From IMG/VR virus record IMGVR_UViG_3300034111_000398, positions 1-42,248 of that record: a stretch of DNA of 42,248 nucleotides, one strand, 5' to 3'. Below are positions 6,936 through 15,674 of this stretch, one piece after another. The position numbers were made by a program, and so were the translations under genes. The notes under the pieces are model-generated. The model had not been told where the DNA came from, did no database searches, and saw only the letters and a program-made list of their open reading frames with translations. Position 1 is the stretch's first letter; each line of letters opens with the position of its first letter. This DNA comes from a virus.

Positions 6936-7126
6936 TACTGAACCTTAAATATTGTTTCGTGTCCTTTGGAACATCTCCATGACATTACTAAATCTATTGG
7001 GTCCCACTTTGCACCACTAACATCTTCATCACATTTTGAGCAGGCTCTAACTCCAGGAAGGTTCTCAAGTTCATAGTGCTTGATATCTTCTTTACTTTCA
7101 TTTAAAAATTCATTAAGATTTGGCAT
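6935..7126 (-). CDS. Small zinc-ribbon-like protein after RecA
   Basis: A 63-aa protein whose start I place at 7126 (MPNLNEFLNES), because a GAGG ribosome-binding site lies 7 nt upstream; an open start at 7138 lacks one. ACSKCDE and WRCSKGHE give Cys-x2-Cys followed later by Cys-x3-His, a single zinc-ribbon-like unit. It overlaps the end of recA by 14 nt and so is translationally coupled. It is probably a DNA- or protein-binding accessory of recombination. Function unknown. Confidence 0.75.
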   Translation of the reverse strand: MPNLNEFLNESKEDIKHYELENLPGVRACSKCDEDVSGAKWDPIDLVMSWRCSKGHETIFKVQ

Positions 7127-8117
7127 TAATTTCCTCAATTAATTTTTCTACAACTTTTGGATTCTCACGTAAGTATTGCACTGCCTTTGCTCTACCCTGA
7201 AATCTTTCACCATTAACCGTGTACCAAGCGCCACCTTTTTCCACGACTCCGAACATTTCTGCAACATCTAAAGTTTCTCCTACTCTGTCTACACCAAGAG
7301 AGTCCCCTTGGTAGTAAAAGTCGTATTGTCCCGATAAATTTGGGGGTGAGACTTTGCTGTAATCAATAATCCAATTAACTGGTCTTCCGACTCTTTGTTC
7401 GATAATTTTGTCGCCAACTTTAACGCCAGCTTTAATAGCATTAGCCTCAGCCTCAGAAGACCAAAGTTTGATGACCGTGGTGCTAAAGAACTTGACTGCC
7501 ATTCCACCTGTGGGGATGTGCGAAGCATGCATAGATCCAAACTGATTTCGTTGTTGTGAGATGAGAACAAGTAGTGTGTTTTTGTTTGCATAGTTTAACA
7601 TTTTGACTGCGTGGGTCATATCCTTTGCTTCAGCGCCGATTTGCTTAGTGTCTTGCAAATCCTTCATTTCATTTCCATCTTTTTCAAAATAGATTGCTGG
7701 TAGTAAAGCAGAAATAGAATCAACTACAATTAAATCAACTCCAGCGTCCATAAGCTTTGTTCCAACATCAACCATATCGTTTACTGTTTTAGCTGTAGAG
7801 TAAATTAATTTTTCTGAATCTACTCCTAACTGTTGGGCCCATGCTGGATCGTAAGATGCTTCAGCATCAATCCAGGCACATGTCTTTCCTTCTTTTTGCG
7901 CTAAGGCAATCATCTGTAAACAAAAAGACGATTTACCAGCAGACTTATTTCCCCATACAAGAACTTGTCTTCCGTATGGAAGTCCACCCTTAAGCGCTGT
8001 GTTTAAACCAATGCTTGGGGTTTCTTGCTTATCAATTTTTATATGTTGTGCTGATTGCACTCTTGCTCTTGTTTTAGGATCTAGCTTTGCTAATATATCA
8101 TCCATTACCAGTGTCAT
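7113..8117 (-). CDS. recA: RecA-family recombinase
   Basis: A 334-aa ATP-dependent strand-exchange protein. Walker A is GNKSAGKSS (about 56-64), the catalytic-glutamate region follows (WIDAEASYDPAWA, 82-94), Walker B is LIVVDS (129-134), and an ISQQRNQFGSM loop-1-like segment is present. The C-terminal third (ETLDVAEMFGVV..GAWYTVNGERFQGRAKA) matches the RecA C-terminal domain. It is near the bacterial length of about 350, so this is a full RecA rather than a UvsX-type enzyme. It has its own promoter in the short gap after MazG. Neighbouring nucleases and RuvC suggest a complete phage recombination pathway. Confidence 0.92.
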   Translation of the reverse strand: MTLVMDDILAKLDPKTRARVQSAQHIKIDKQETPSIGLNTALKGGLPYGRQVLVWGNKSAGKSSFCLQMIALAQKEGKTCAWIDAEASYDPAWAQQLGVDSEKLIYSTAKTVNDMVDVGTKLMDAGVDLIVVDSISALLPAIYFEKDGNEMKDLQDTKQIGAEAKDMTHAVKMLNYANKNTLLVLISQQRNQFGSMHASHIPTGGMAVKFFSTTVIKLWSSEAEANAIKAGVKVGDKIIEQRVGRPVNWIIDYSKVSPPNLSGQYDFYYQGDSLGVDRVGETLDVAEMFGVVEKGGAWYTVNGERFQGRAKAVQYLRENPKVVEKLIEEINAKS

Positions 8118-8142
8118 TAGTTACTCTTTCTTCTATATCTAA

Positions 8143-8171
8143 AGTATACCATTAAAATAAGTTCCCGTGAA
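8143..8171 (-). promoter_or_regulatory. Promoter for recA
   Basis: Minus strand: -35 TTCACG (8171-8166, 4 of 6 consensus), 17 nt, -10 TATACT (8148-8143) with an extended TG one base upstream. The predicted start near 8136 leaves a leader of about 19 nt with an AGAAAGAG site before the recA ATG at 8117. The -35 lies inside the end of the MazG gene. No LexA-like dyad was seen. Confidence 0.6.
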
Positions 8172-8499
8172 GTCTTGGTCTTTCTTTATTTATATTAATT
8201 TTATTTTCTAAAACTTCATCTAAACTATGCATTATTTCTTCTTCATTTCTCATAGCCGCATATACATCTAGTAATCTAATAATTACATCAGCCATTTCTT
8301 CAACAATTTGTTCTGAACCCTTATTCTTTCTGATTCCCTCTAAAACCTCAGTAACTTCTGAGTGAACTAGGGCGAGCTTATTTCCAATTTTATCGTGGCT
8401 ATATTCTCCATCCCAAAATCCCTTCTCTTTTGCAGTCTCATGCAATACTGCTGCTAGCGCATCTAATCCATAGTCGTATAAAACTTTACTAGTTTCCAT
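8152..8499 (-). CDS. MazG-like nucleotide pyrophosphohydrolase
   Basis: A 115-aa all-alpha NTP pyrophosphatase-type protein. The metal-binding pattern is visible as LVHSEVTEVLEGI (the E-x2-E half, about 44-56) and EEMADVIIRLLDV (the E-x3-D half, about 67-79). Such phage enzymes hydrolyse (d)NTPs or affect ppGpp to keep the host cell in a growing state; which applies here cannot be read from sequence. It lies between the DNA polymerase unit and recA, overlapping the 66-aa gene, and its end carries the recA -35. Confidence 0.85.
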   Translation of the reverse strand: METSKVLYDYGLDALAAVLHETAKEKGFWDGEYSHDKIGNKLALVHSEVTEVLEGIRKNKGSEQIVEEMADVIIRLLDVYAAMRNEEEIMHSLDEVLENKININKERPRLHGNLF

Positions 8500-8689
8500 T
8501 TTTTTCCCTTAAGCTAAATGTAAATGATGGAATAGTTTCATCATAATCAATTACTAATTCTTTTTCTACTGAACTAGAATCTAAAAATTTTAAAGTTGGA
8601 ACAGTAAGTTTTCCGTGCTCTTCTAGTATTGCAACTAAAACTTGGTTTATACTAATTGATGTAACCAAGCCTTCGATATCGTCTATCAT
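8489..8689 (-). CDS. Hypothetical 66-aa protein between DNA Pol III alpha and MazG
   Basis: A small protein with alternating beta-like and charged segments (GLVTSISINQVLVAILEEHGKLTVPTLKF). No motif is recognised. The ATG overlaps the DNA polymerase stop (ATGA) and its end overlaps the MazG start, so it is translated in the same chain. Position alone would allow a polymerase accessory role, but nothing supports this directly. Confidence 0.7.
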   Translation of the reverse strand: MIDDIEGLVTSISINQVLVAILEEHGKLTVPTLKFLDSSSVEKELVIDYDETIPSFTFSLREKNGN

Positions 8690-11600
8690 TTTATTTCCTT
8701 AACCATCAGAGTTCCATCATCTAGTTTAGATAGAACGACATTACATTTCATTCCCTCACGCATTTTTGCCAAGGCCTTGTGATACATAGTGGAGAAAACA
8801 ATTACTCTGGTAAGCTCTTTATTCTTATTACTCATAACAATATGAGCCATTGTTTTACCAGCTTTAGTTTTATATGGTGTAAAATTAAGAACCATATACT
8901 CATCATCATTTATATCATATTCTTTTCTATATAGGTAATCTACAAATAGATCTGATCCAGTTGGATCTATGTCGCTTACCTTAATATATCTAGCAATTCT
9001 ATTATCTCCTACTAGAATAAAATACATTTGATTTGTTTCTATTTGTGTTTGTTCATTATGAAATAGTCCAATGGATCCAGTTTCATCTACTAATTCAACT
9101 CTAGCCCAACCAGTTCCTCTTTTAATAGACTTAACCATTCCAAACATAACGAATGATCCAAGGTCATCAAACTCTGATATAGGCCTGGCTTGTGATTTAA
9201 TTCTAGGTGGTAAATCTAAATTGAAAGTAGGTATTCCTAAGAATTCGTAATAACTTTCTTTTTCCTTACCGCTACGTTGATTGTCATCGAAAGCAGCACC
9301 GCCAATAGCATTAAGAGCAGATACAGCCCTACTATTAATACCACTGCCTTTCTTCGAAGCTTTTTCAATAAAGTCTTTATAGTTCTCATAAGGCCTCTTC
9401 TCAATAATTTTATTTGCAATACTATCTGATATAAATTTAACTTCTGCAAGTCCGAATCTAATTGCATCTCCTTGTAATGAGAAGTACATTTCTGACTCAT
9501 TGATATGAGGCAATAAAACTTTAAGCCCAAGTCTTTTTGCTTCAATTAAATATTCGGTTCTTGCGTCTTTGTCATTTTCATTTTTAAGTATTGAAAACAT
9601 GAACTCAAGCGGATAATACTTTTTAAGCCAAGCTGTATAATAGCTGAGCATAGAATAAGCAACAGCATGGGAGCGATTAAAAGAGTAACCAGCATGAGCT
9701 TCAAAATTATGCCAAAGAGACTCGGCCTTTTTCTTAGAAATGTGTTTTGAAGCCCCGTTAACAAATTGATCCTTGAACTGGTCGAATTCTTTTGCATCTT
9801 TCTTCTTTCCAATAATCTTGCGGACCTTATCAGCCTCTGACCAAGACATTCCTCCTAGGTGTACGCAAGCCTGCATAACCTGTTCCTGGTATATAATAAC
9901 ACCATATGTATTTTCAGTAAAAGGTTGCATGATAGAGTGAGTATACTCAACTGCTTCTTTACCATGTTTACGATTAATATAGGAAGCTCCTACTGTATTC
10001 ATTGCGCCTGGTCTAACTAAAGCATTAGATGCCGCCAAGTCTTCAAACTTATCAACACCCATTTTCATTAATAGATTAGTATATGGAGTTGCTTCGGCCT
10101 GAAACACTCCCTTTGTATACCCTTCGCTTAAAACCTTATAAACTTCTTTATCATTTAGTTCAAGACCTGAAAGATTAATTTCTTTTCCAGTACGATCTTT
10201 AATTGATTTTAATGTATCTGAAATTACAGATAGGGTTTTAAGTCCTAATGCATCTAGTTTAATAAGACCAACATCTGCAACCGTATCCATATCGTATGCA
10301 ACAACTGGAATTCTTCCAGATACCTTATCTTGTGCGTCTTCTCTAGACTCAATTGGTGCAAACTTTCTTATGTCATCCTTTGCTACAACAACTCCTGCGG
10401 CATGGACGCCAACGCTTCTAATTTTTCCTCTTAGCCTTTCAGCAAGCCAAGTAACTTCTGGGTACTTTGTTCTAAATTCTTTTGTATTAGGTGAATCAAT
10501 GTAATCCTCGAATGTGTCTACAGACTTTAGTGCTCTATTTACATCCTGTAACGGGACCATAAATACACGTGCAGCATCTCTGATAACACCCTTATCTTTA
10601 AAGTAAGTATAGGTTGAAATAGAAGCAACATGCTTAAACTTTTTCTTTAAATAATCTTTGACCTCTTTTCGACGACGGTCTTCAAAGTCCGTGTCAATAT
10701 CTGGAAAGTCATTACGCTCTGGATTAATAAATCGGAAAAATAGAAGATCATATTCAATTGGGTCTACATCTGTAATGCCTAGGGAATAGCAGACCAACGA
10801 TCCCGCAGCAGAACCACGACCAGGACCAACCATAATATTATTTGTCTTAGCCCAGTTAATCATATCCGCAACAACCAAGAAATATGAGGCAAAGCTCTTA
10901 GATCTAATTATTTCTAATTCTTCAACTAGTCTTTGCTCGTATTGGTCATTTCCTAGCCATGAAGATGTCAGATGTAGCCTTTCTAGGCCTTCAAAGGCCA
11001 TTTGAGACAGTTTATCGTCCGCATCGGTCTTAGGTACTGGCAGAAGGTCTAGACCCTGGTAGAAGTCATATTCTGAGACTTTGTTGGCTATCTCCATAGT
11101 GTTATCATATATATCTGTTCTAACTATATTAGATTTATTAAAGTCTGCCTGTAATTCCTCACGAGACTGAATAAATAAATTATAGTTTTGGAATGATATC
11201 TTCCTGTCAGGATACATATAATTGAACCTATCCAGCATATTATTCATATTTCTAGACATTTCAAAGTCTGCTTCTTTATCTGACTTAGGAGATGTTGATA
11301 GAATAAGCATTGCTTCTTCTAGGACACGATCTTCTTCTTTAGCAAAATGTGCATCTCCAGTAGCCACCGCTTTAATTTTAAGCTCATCTGCAAACTCTAG
11401 GAGCTTATTATTAATTTCTTCAGGGTTGTGGGATTGAACCTCTACATAAAAATCATTACCAAATTCTTTTTTAAATGTGCTTAGCATCATTTTAGCTTCG
11501 CTAAATTCTTTTTTATCAATGGCCTTAGTTATTAGTCCGTTAAGGCATCCAGATAAAACAATTATGCCTTCCTTATATTGAAATAAAATCTCTCTGTCAA

Positions 11601-11964
11601 TACGTGGTTTATGATAGAAGCCTTCGTTCCACGCAAGTTCTTGAAGGGTATTAATATTCTCTAGGCCCTTTTTATTTTTTGCAAGCAGGATAATATGGTT
11701 GTATGCCTGAATTGATTTATCTGTTTTAGAGGAGCGATCAAATCTATCTGTAGGAGATATATACGCTTCTACTCCAAGTATTGGTTTAATCCCTTGATCT
11801 TTGCAAGCAATCTGCATTTCACGATGTGAGGATAATGTTCCATGATCTGTAATGGCTAATGCTGTTTGTCCAGCATCCTTAGCTGCCTTAACAAGTTCGG
11901 CAGGGGAGTTAAGGCCATCCATTAATGAATAGTATGAATGAACATGCAAATGTGTGAATGACAC
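8686..11964 (-). CDS. dnaE: DNA polymerase III alpha subunit (C-family replicase)
   Basis: A 1092-aa bacterial-type replicase. The N-terminal PHP domain starts at once (HLHVHSYYSLMDG; LAITDHGTLS; ILGVEAYI). The C-family palm has GPGRGSAAGSLVCYSLGI (about 378-395), the paired catalytic aspartates PDIDTDFEDRRR (about 420) and the third in IKLDALGLKTL (about 567). Fingers and a helix-hairpin-helix region follow, then an OB-like C-terminus (VMFGMVKSIKRGTGWARVELVDE). It is slightly shorter than cellular DnaE (about 1160). The start is GTG with a GGAGAG site. With the phage's own helicase, primase and SSB it implies largely self-sufficient replication; clamp and clamp loader were not found and are probably taken from the host. 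Confidence 0.95.
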   Translation of the reverse strand: MSFTHLHVHSYYSLMDGLNSPAELVKAAKDAGQTALAITDHGTLSSHREMQIACKDQGIKPILGVEAYISPTDRFDRSSKTDKSIQAYNHIILLAKNKKGLENINTLQELAWNEGFYHKPRIDREILFQYKEGIIVLSGCLNGLITKAIDKKEFSEAKMMLSTFKKEFGNDFYVEVQSHNPEEINNKLLEFADELKIKAVATGDAHFAKEEDRVLEEAMLILSTSPKSDKEADFEMSRNMNNMLDRFNYMYPDRKISFQNYNLFIQSREELQADFNKSNIVRTDIYDNTMEIANKVSEYDFYQGLDLLPVPKTDADDKLSQMAFEGLERLHLTSSWLGNDQYEQRLVEELEIIRSKSFASYFLVVADMINWAKTNNIMVGPGRGSAAGSLVCYSLGITDVDPIEYDLLFFRFINPERNDFPDIDTDFEDRRRKEVKDYLKKKFKHVASISTYTYFKDKGVIRDAARVFMVPLQDVNRALKSVDTFEDYIDSPNTKEFRTKYPEVTWLAERLRGKIRSVGVHAAGVVVAKDDIRKFAPIESREDAQDKVSGRIPVVAYDMDTVADVGLIKLDALGLKTLSVISDTLKSIKDRTGKEINLSGLELNDKEVYKVLSEGYTKGVFQAEATPYTNLLMKMGVDKFEDLAASNALVRPGAMNTVGASYINRKHGKEAVEYTHSIMQPFTENTYGVIIYQEQVMQACVHLGGMSWSEADKVRKIIGKKKDAKEFDQFKDQFVNGASKHISKKKAESLWHNFEAHAGYSFNRSHAVAYSMLSYYTAWLKKYYPLEFMFSILKNENDKDARTEYLIEAKRLGLKVLLPHINESEMYFSLQGDAIRFGLAEVKFISDSIANKIIEKRPYENYKDFIEKASKKGSGINSRAVSALNAIGGAAFDDNQRSGKEKESYYEFLGIPTFNLDLPPRIKSQARPISEFDDLGSFVMFGMVKSIKRGTGWARVELVDETGSIGLFHNEQTQIETNQMYFILVGDNRIARYIKVSDIDPTGSDLFVDYLYRKEYDINDDEYMVLNFTPYKTKAGKTMAHIVMSNKNKELTRVIVFSTMYHKALAKMREGMKCNVVLSKLDDGTLMVKEIK

Positions 11965-11989
11965 TTAACTCTCCGCCTTTACTTTTGTC

Positions 11990-12661
11990 TTACCAGTCTA
12001 CGCTGCTAGATGTAGCAGAAGACTCATCTGAGTTTGTTCCGTCTCCCATATAAAAAGCTTCTTGCTCAGCATATGGTACGTGACGAACTGCAGTTTTTTC
12101 AAGATCATACAATTCAATAGCAGAGAAATCAAATGGTGCTTCATCTTTAGCTAATGGAATAATTGTATAGCTTGTATCTGTTTTTGTGCCGTTGCGCTTT
12201 ACTCTCCACATTAAGTTAGTAATGCTTCCCATTTCCCCAGCGTATTCGATAAGGGTAGGTGTAATAGTCTTTCCACTGGTTCCCTGAGAAAGAATTGCGA
12301 CATATGGTTCTGTTTTACCATCGTCTACTAATACATTAATGTATAGTCTTGTTCTTGCTTTCCAACCCGCCTTTGGGTCTTTGCGATGTTGTTCGTTTGC
12401 CCAGTCACGACCTTCTGTTTCCATTGTGTCTAAAGCTTTACGACGGTAATCCTTTGGATTTGTGTGCTCAAGCGCTATAAATCCGCACCCAAGTTTATCA
12501 TTATATGTTGGTGAATCTGCATCTAGTTCTTGAAGGAATCGAATTTTAACGCTTTCGCCGTCTTCAATCTTAAGCCAGCGAGCTTTATTTTCATCTCCGC
12601 CACTATATGTAGGCTTATCTAGTGCCTTGTTTAGGTCTTTTAGACCCTTTACTATACTCAT
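11990..12661 (-). CDS. gp32-like single-stranded DNA-binding protein
   Basis: A 223-aa protein. The N-terminal part reads RWLKIEDGESVKIRFLQELD, an OB-fold-like start, and the middle carries YINVLVDDGKTEPYVAILSQG. The end is an acidic, Ser-rich tail finishing in SVDW, like the protein-interaction tails of SSBs. I recall actinophage SSB proteins with this layout. It would coat single strands for DnaB, Pol III alpha and RecA. It has its own extended -10 promoter and a near-perfect ribosome-binding site (AAGGAGATATAA before ATG), which fits a protein needed in quantity. Confidence 0.8.
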   Translation of the reverse strand: MSIVKGLKDLNKALDKPTYSGGDENKARWLKIEDGESVKIRFLQELDADSPTYNDKLGCGFIALEHTNPKDYRRKALDTMETEGRDWANEQHRKDPKAGWKARTRLYINVLVDDGKTEPYVAILSQGTSGKTITPTLIEYAGEMGSITNLMWRVKRNGTKTDTSYTIIPLAKDEAPFDFSAIELYDLEKTAVRHVPYAEQEAFYMGDGTNSDESSATSSSVDW

Positions 12662-12707
12662 TTATATCTCCTTTGTAGTTGATGGTATAAATCCATCTGT
12701 ATTTTTT

Positions 12708-12716
12708 ATTATATCA
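12708..12716 (-). promoter_or_regulatory. Extended -10 promoter for the SSB gene
   Basis: Minus strand: TGATATAAT, a perfect extended -10, where the TGA stop codon of the primase gene provides the TG. The best -35 at 17 nt is weak (AATACA at 12736-12731). The predicted start near 12700 leaves a leader of about 40 nt with a strong Shine-Dalgarno sequence. The same 9-mer occurs at 3-11 before portal. Confidence 0.6.
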
Positions 12717-13712
12717 CGAGTTCCAAGTTCTGTATTCTATATTGGATACAGAATTTTTTATGCAGGCTTTAATTTCCTCATCAGTCATATCACCAGCATC
12801 TTTTGCACCATGAGGGTATATCTTACCATATTCATACGAACCCCACAAGATGTCTTTCATTTTTAATTTATTGGCTATACTGTAGCCAAGCTCTCTACCA
12901 GCAACGTCGTTGTCTGTGAGAATAGTTATTTTATTAAAGTGTCTATTTAATAGCCCCTGTTGCTCTGCAGATAGGAATCCACCAAGGGTTGCAACAACAT
13001 TTGGAAAGCCAGCCTGATGAACACGTATTGCATCAAAACTAGACTCAACCACAATAACGTTATCACCAACCCTTTTAGCACGATGTATATTAAATATTGT
13101 TTTGCTCTTTGGAAGGTTGGTGCTATTCTTAAAAGACTTACCCTGTATTGATCTTCCAACAATTCCAATACATGTTCCATCTGGGCTATGAACTGGGACA
13201 GTTACCATGTCCATATTTTTAGAATACCCAAGATCAAAGTAGTCCATAGACTCTAGATTTATACCACGAGAAATAAAATAGTCACATGCTTCCTTACTGC
13301 TTTTTCTATCTTCAGATAGTTTTGAAATAGTTTCTTTATTAAACTCTTTAAATTCTGGCTTTTCCTCAAACATCTCAGACATGGTTTCTTCAAAGTTATC
13401 CAGGATCTCTGCCTCTTTAGATGAAATAAATCTCATGGCCTGGAAATCATTTTTTTGTAGAATCTTTTTAACTAGCTCTATAAGGGTTCCAGCTTCTCCG
13501 CATGCTGGATTAAAGCATATGAAAGCACCATATTCTCTGCTTACGCTGAAGCTTGAGGTATGCCTATTAGAATGAAATGGGCAGTAGCATAGGAAGTCAT
13601 TTGAAGTTTCTCCAACTATATCTAGCCCAAGACCTTTTATAATTGACTTAATGTGGTTTGGCGAGTATTTCGTGGAATCAACTTTCCTTGCGTAATTCCC
13701 TCTGATTGCCAT
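12714..13712 (-). CDS. dnaG: DnaG-type primase
   Basis: A 332-aa primase. The N-terminal zinc-binding domain shows CYCPFHSNRHTSSFSV followed by CFNPAC (CHC2-like). The TOPRIM core has VIVVESSFDAIRVHQAG (catalytic Glu) and ITILTDNDVAGRELG (DxD). It is shorter than bacterial DnaG (about 580) and lacks a helicase-binding C-terminal domain, as in many phage primases. I start at 13712 (MAIRGNYARK) because a GGAAGGAAAAAGG stretch lies just upstream; an earlier ATG at 13763 lies inside the preceding gene without such a site. It overlaps the 103-aa gene by 76 nt. Confidence 0.9.
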   Translation of the reverse strand: MAIRGNYARKVDSTKYSPNHIKSIIKGLGLDIVGETSNDFLCYCPFHSNRHTSSFSVSREYGAFICFNPACGEAGTLIELVKKILQKNDFQAMRFISSKEAEILDNFEETMSEMFEEKPEFKEFNKETISKLSEDRKSSKEACDYFISRGINLESMDYFDLGYSKNMDMVTVPVHSPDGTCIGIVGRSIQGKSFKNSTNLPKSKTIFNIHRAKRVGDNVIVVESSFDAIRVHQAGFPNVVATLGGFLSAEQQGLLNRHFNKITILTDNDVAGRELGYSIANKLKMKDILWGSYEYGKIYPHGAKDAGDMTDEEIKACIKNSVSNIEYRTWNS

Positions 13713-13948
13713 GCCTTTTTCCTTCCTACGTATATTCCTTGAAGAGTCATTAAGAACTTCCATGTCTCTCCAGTAAATTCTATCGAAAATGCAGTGTCTA
13801 TGTCAAGTACTCTTGAGTATCCTTGTCCACGCATCTTATCAATAAGCAAGCTTTCGTACTGATGCCTCATCCTAATTATGTCAGAGTCATCACGAAATTG
13901 TACAGATACTTGAAATCTTTTAATTTGTTTGTGGTGGTACGTAGTCAT
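13637..13948 (-). CDS. Conserved hypothetical between helicase and primase
   Basis: A 103-aa basic protein with a mixed alpha/beta pattern (RFQVSVQFRDDSDIIRMRHQY; RVLDIDTAFSIEFTGETWKFLMTLQGIYVG) and a basic end containing QGKLIPRNTR. I recall similar strings in actinophage proteins beside replication genes. It overlaps the helicase by 29 nt and the primase by 76 nt. Its conserved look and an AAGAG site before the ATG argue that it is real despite the long overlap. It may link helicase and primase; unproven. Confidence 0.65.
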   Translation of the reverse strand: MTTYHHKQIKRFQVSVQFRDDSDIIRMRHQYESLLIDKMRGQGYSRVLDIDTAFSIEFTGETWKFLMTLQGIYVGRKKAWQSEGITQGKLIPRNTRQTTLSQL

Positions 13949-15158
13949 ATAACTCTTTAATAATACCTCTATTGATATCCCAGTCTAGGTGAAAATCAAA
14001 CTCGTGCCCATGACGATTCTTTCTTGAAACAACTTCAATTAAATTAGTTCCTGGATATCTGTGAATAGCCATAGCCATATCGGCATCGTATTCAATTGCT
14101 TTTGACCAAGCAACTTGGGACATCATTGGAGGGTTTTCCTGATCTGAAATATCGTCAGCTGTTGCAGCAGTAATATCTATAATAGGAATATTATTAGAAA
14201 CTGCAAGCAATTTAAACTCACGAGAAATATTTCTGTTTCTTTCTACTTCAGAATTACTGCGCTTATTATCATTAAAGAGCTGATGATAATCCAAGATAAC
14301 GAGATCTGGTTTGTGCTGATCGATCTTACCCTGTACCGTAGCAGGAGTAACTTCAGCCGTGCCTTCGTTAGATACAAGGACAAAGCTATTCTTTCCTTCA
14401 AACTTCTTTTTACCCCATGTCCTGAAATCATCTATATTAATATCACCTTTTGATAAATCACTAGCCTTGAATAGACCAGATCCCAACATTGTATAAATAC
14501 GATCACGCATATTTTCTGGAGACATTTCAAGGGAGATGATCATTGGCTTGAATCCTTGTTCCCATGCTTTACATGCTAGATATGAAGTAAACCATGTCTT
14601 ACCCTTTCCTGGCCATCCAATTGCAACAATTAAATGTCCTGGAGCCATACCAGTTGGATATGCTGTATCAATAGCTTGGAAGCCAGTTGATATTCCTGGA
14701 CTTCCACCCATTACTGCAGAGCGATCTTTTACTGATTGAAAATGTCTTTCTGCTGATTCTAAATCTGTTACATCTAAGTCACGAACATTATTTGTAAATT
14801 TTGAAAGACTAGCTAATTGACTTTGCATTTCAGCAAGCACTCTGGATGCTGCCTCTTCTTTTAATGCAGAACCGCTTCGAAGAATAACGCTTTTTAATCT
14901 TGCTGAAAGATACTCATTCTTTAATGTGTCTAAATAGTATCCAGTTTCTGCCTTTACATTATTGTCTGGCTCGAAGTCTTTAAACTTTTCCTGAAGAACT
15001 CCAACTTCTGGGACAGCCTTAAACTTATAGTAATATGACTTTAAGCCTTCCCATATATCTCTATGAGAGGTAAATAGCTCATCTACATTGTCTGCTAGCA
15101 GAGTACTAATGTCTTTATTTTTACATACTGCAGATATTAAAGTTGCTTCTGTATTCAT
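13920..15158 (-). CDS. dnaB: DnaB-like replicative helicase
   Basis: A 412-aa RecA-fold helicase. The N-terminal helical domain (about 1-110) is followed by VAIGWPGKGKTWFTSYLA (Walker A, about 179-186), LVILDYHQLF (Walker B, about 284-293) and a C-terminal segment MMSQVAWSKAIEYDADMAMAIHR, where DnaB has its conserved switch glutamine and arginine finger. It would unwind the fork for Pol III alpha with the primase encoded just downstream. The 105-aa gene abuts its start. Confidence 0.9.
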   Translation of the reverse strand: MNTEATLISAVCKNKDISTLLADNVDELFTSHRDIWEGLKSYYYKFKAVPEVGVLQEKFKDFEPDNNVKAETGYYLDTLKNEYLSARLKSVILRSGSALKEEAASRVLAEMQSQLASLSKFTNNVRDLDVTDLESAERHFQSVKDRSAVMGGSPGISTGFQAIDTAYPTGMAPGHLIVAIGWPGKGKTWFTSYLACKAWEQGFKPMIISLEMSPENMRDRIYTMLGSGLFKASDLSKGDINIDDFRTWGKKKFEGKNSFVLVSNEGTAEVTPATVQGKIDQHKPDLVILDYHQLFNDNKRSNSEVERNRNISREFKLLAVSNNIPIIDITAATADDISDQENPPMMSQVAWSKAIEYDADMAMAIHRYPGTNLIEVVSRKNRHGHEFDFHLDWDINRGIIKELYDYVPPQTN

Positions 15159-15475
15159 TACTCTCCGCCTTCCACTAATCTTTTTGTAGCCTGCCGTAAT
15201 AGTTTACGGTTTGCCTTATCTTTTTCAATTTCTTTTTGCATAATATCTAGTTTATCAAAGTTATAAAAGAAAAACTGTAGCGTATGGTTTATCTTTGATG
15301 TTGTAAAATAATACTCAATAAGCTGTTTAGCACGATCAAAGCCAACACTCTCTATAACGTCTTGCATTCCCCACTTCTCTCTAAATTTATTTATAGTAGC
15401 AGCCTTACCGTACTTTTCACTGTACAGATTTTGATACATAGTCAACAAAATATAAGGCTCTCTATTATTTGCCAT
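15158..15475 (-). CDS. Hypothetical helical protein upstream of the helicase
   Basis: A 105-aa, all-helical, basic protein (INKFREKWGMQDVIESVGFDRAKQLIEYYF; KLDIMQKEIEKDKANRKLLRQATKR). No motif is recognised. It abuts the helicase gene by one base (stop/start overlap), and this size and position are those often taken by helicase loaders or primosome adaptors in phages. That role is a guess from position. Confidence 0.7.
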   Translation of the reverse strand: MANNREPYILLTMYQNLYSEKYGKAATINKFREKWGMQDVIESVGFDRAKQLIEYYFTTSKINHTLQFFFYNFDKLDIMQKEIEKDKANRKLLRQATKRLVEGGE

Positions 15476-15674
15476 TCTTTAACTCTTCTTCTACCTCACG
15501 AGTTTTTTGAATAAGCTTTTCTTCAACAAATTTATATACTCTTTCTGTTGCTGTATCGACATTTTCTCCATGCCTAATATCATCCTCTATACCAATACCA
15601 ATCTTGATACTTTCATAGTTACCAAGATTCCTAGTAAAAGAAAGATCTACTTTTACTCTAGTCTCTGCCATCAT
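15465..15674 (-). CDS. Conserved small phage protein of unknown function
   Basis: A 69-aa protein with a beta-rich first half (VKVDLSFTRNLGNYESIKIGIGIEDD) and a helical, charged second half (ATERVYKFVEEKLIQKTREVEEELK). I recall this beta-then-helix layout as common in actinophages. I start it at the ATG at 15674, which overlaps the upstream stop (ATGATGG) and has a GGAAGG site; an ATG at 15686 lies before that site. It overlaps the 105-aa gene by 11 nt. Confidence 0.7.
   Translation of the reverse strand: MMAETRVKVDLSFTRNLGNYESIKIGIGIEDDIRHGENVDTATERVYKFVEEKLIQKTREVEEELKNGK

Noticed and set aside
7289-7591. 100-aa minus-strand frame inside recA
   Set aside because: Out-of-frame shadow of a clear RecA coding region.
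9237-9812. Two minus-strand frames of 102 and 88 aa inside the polymerase gene
   Set aside because: Alternative frame of the DNA polymerase III alpha coding sequence; Leu/Lys-rich with no start signals.
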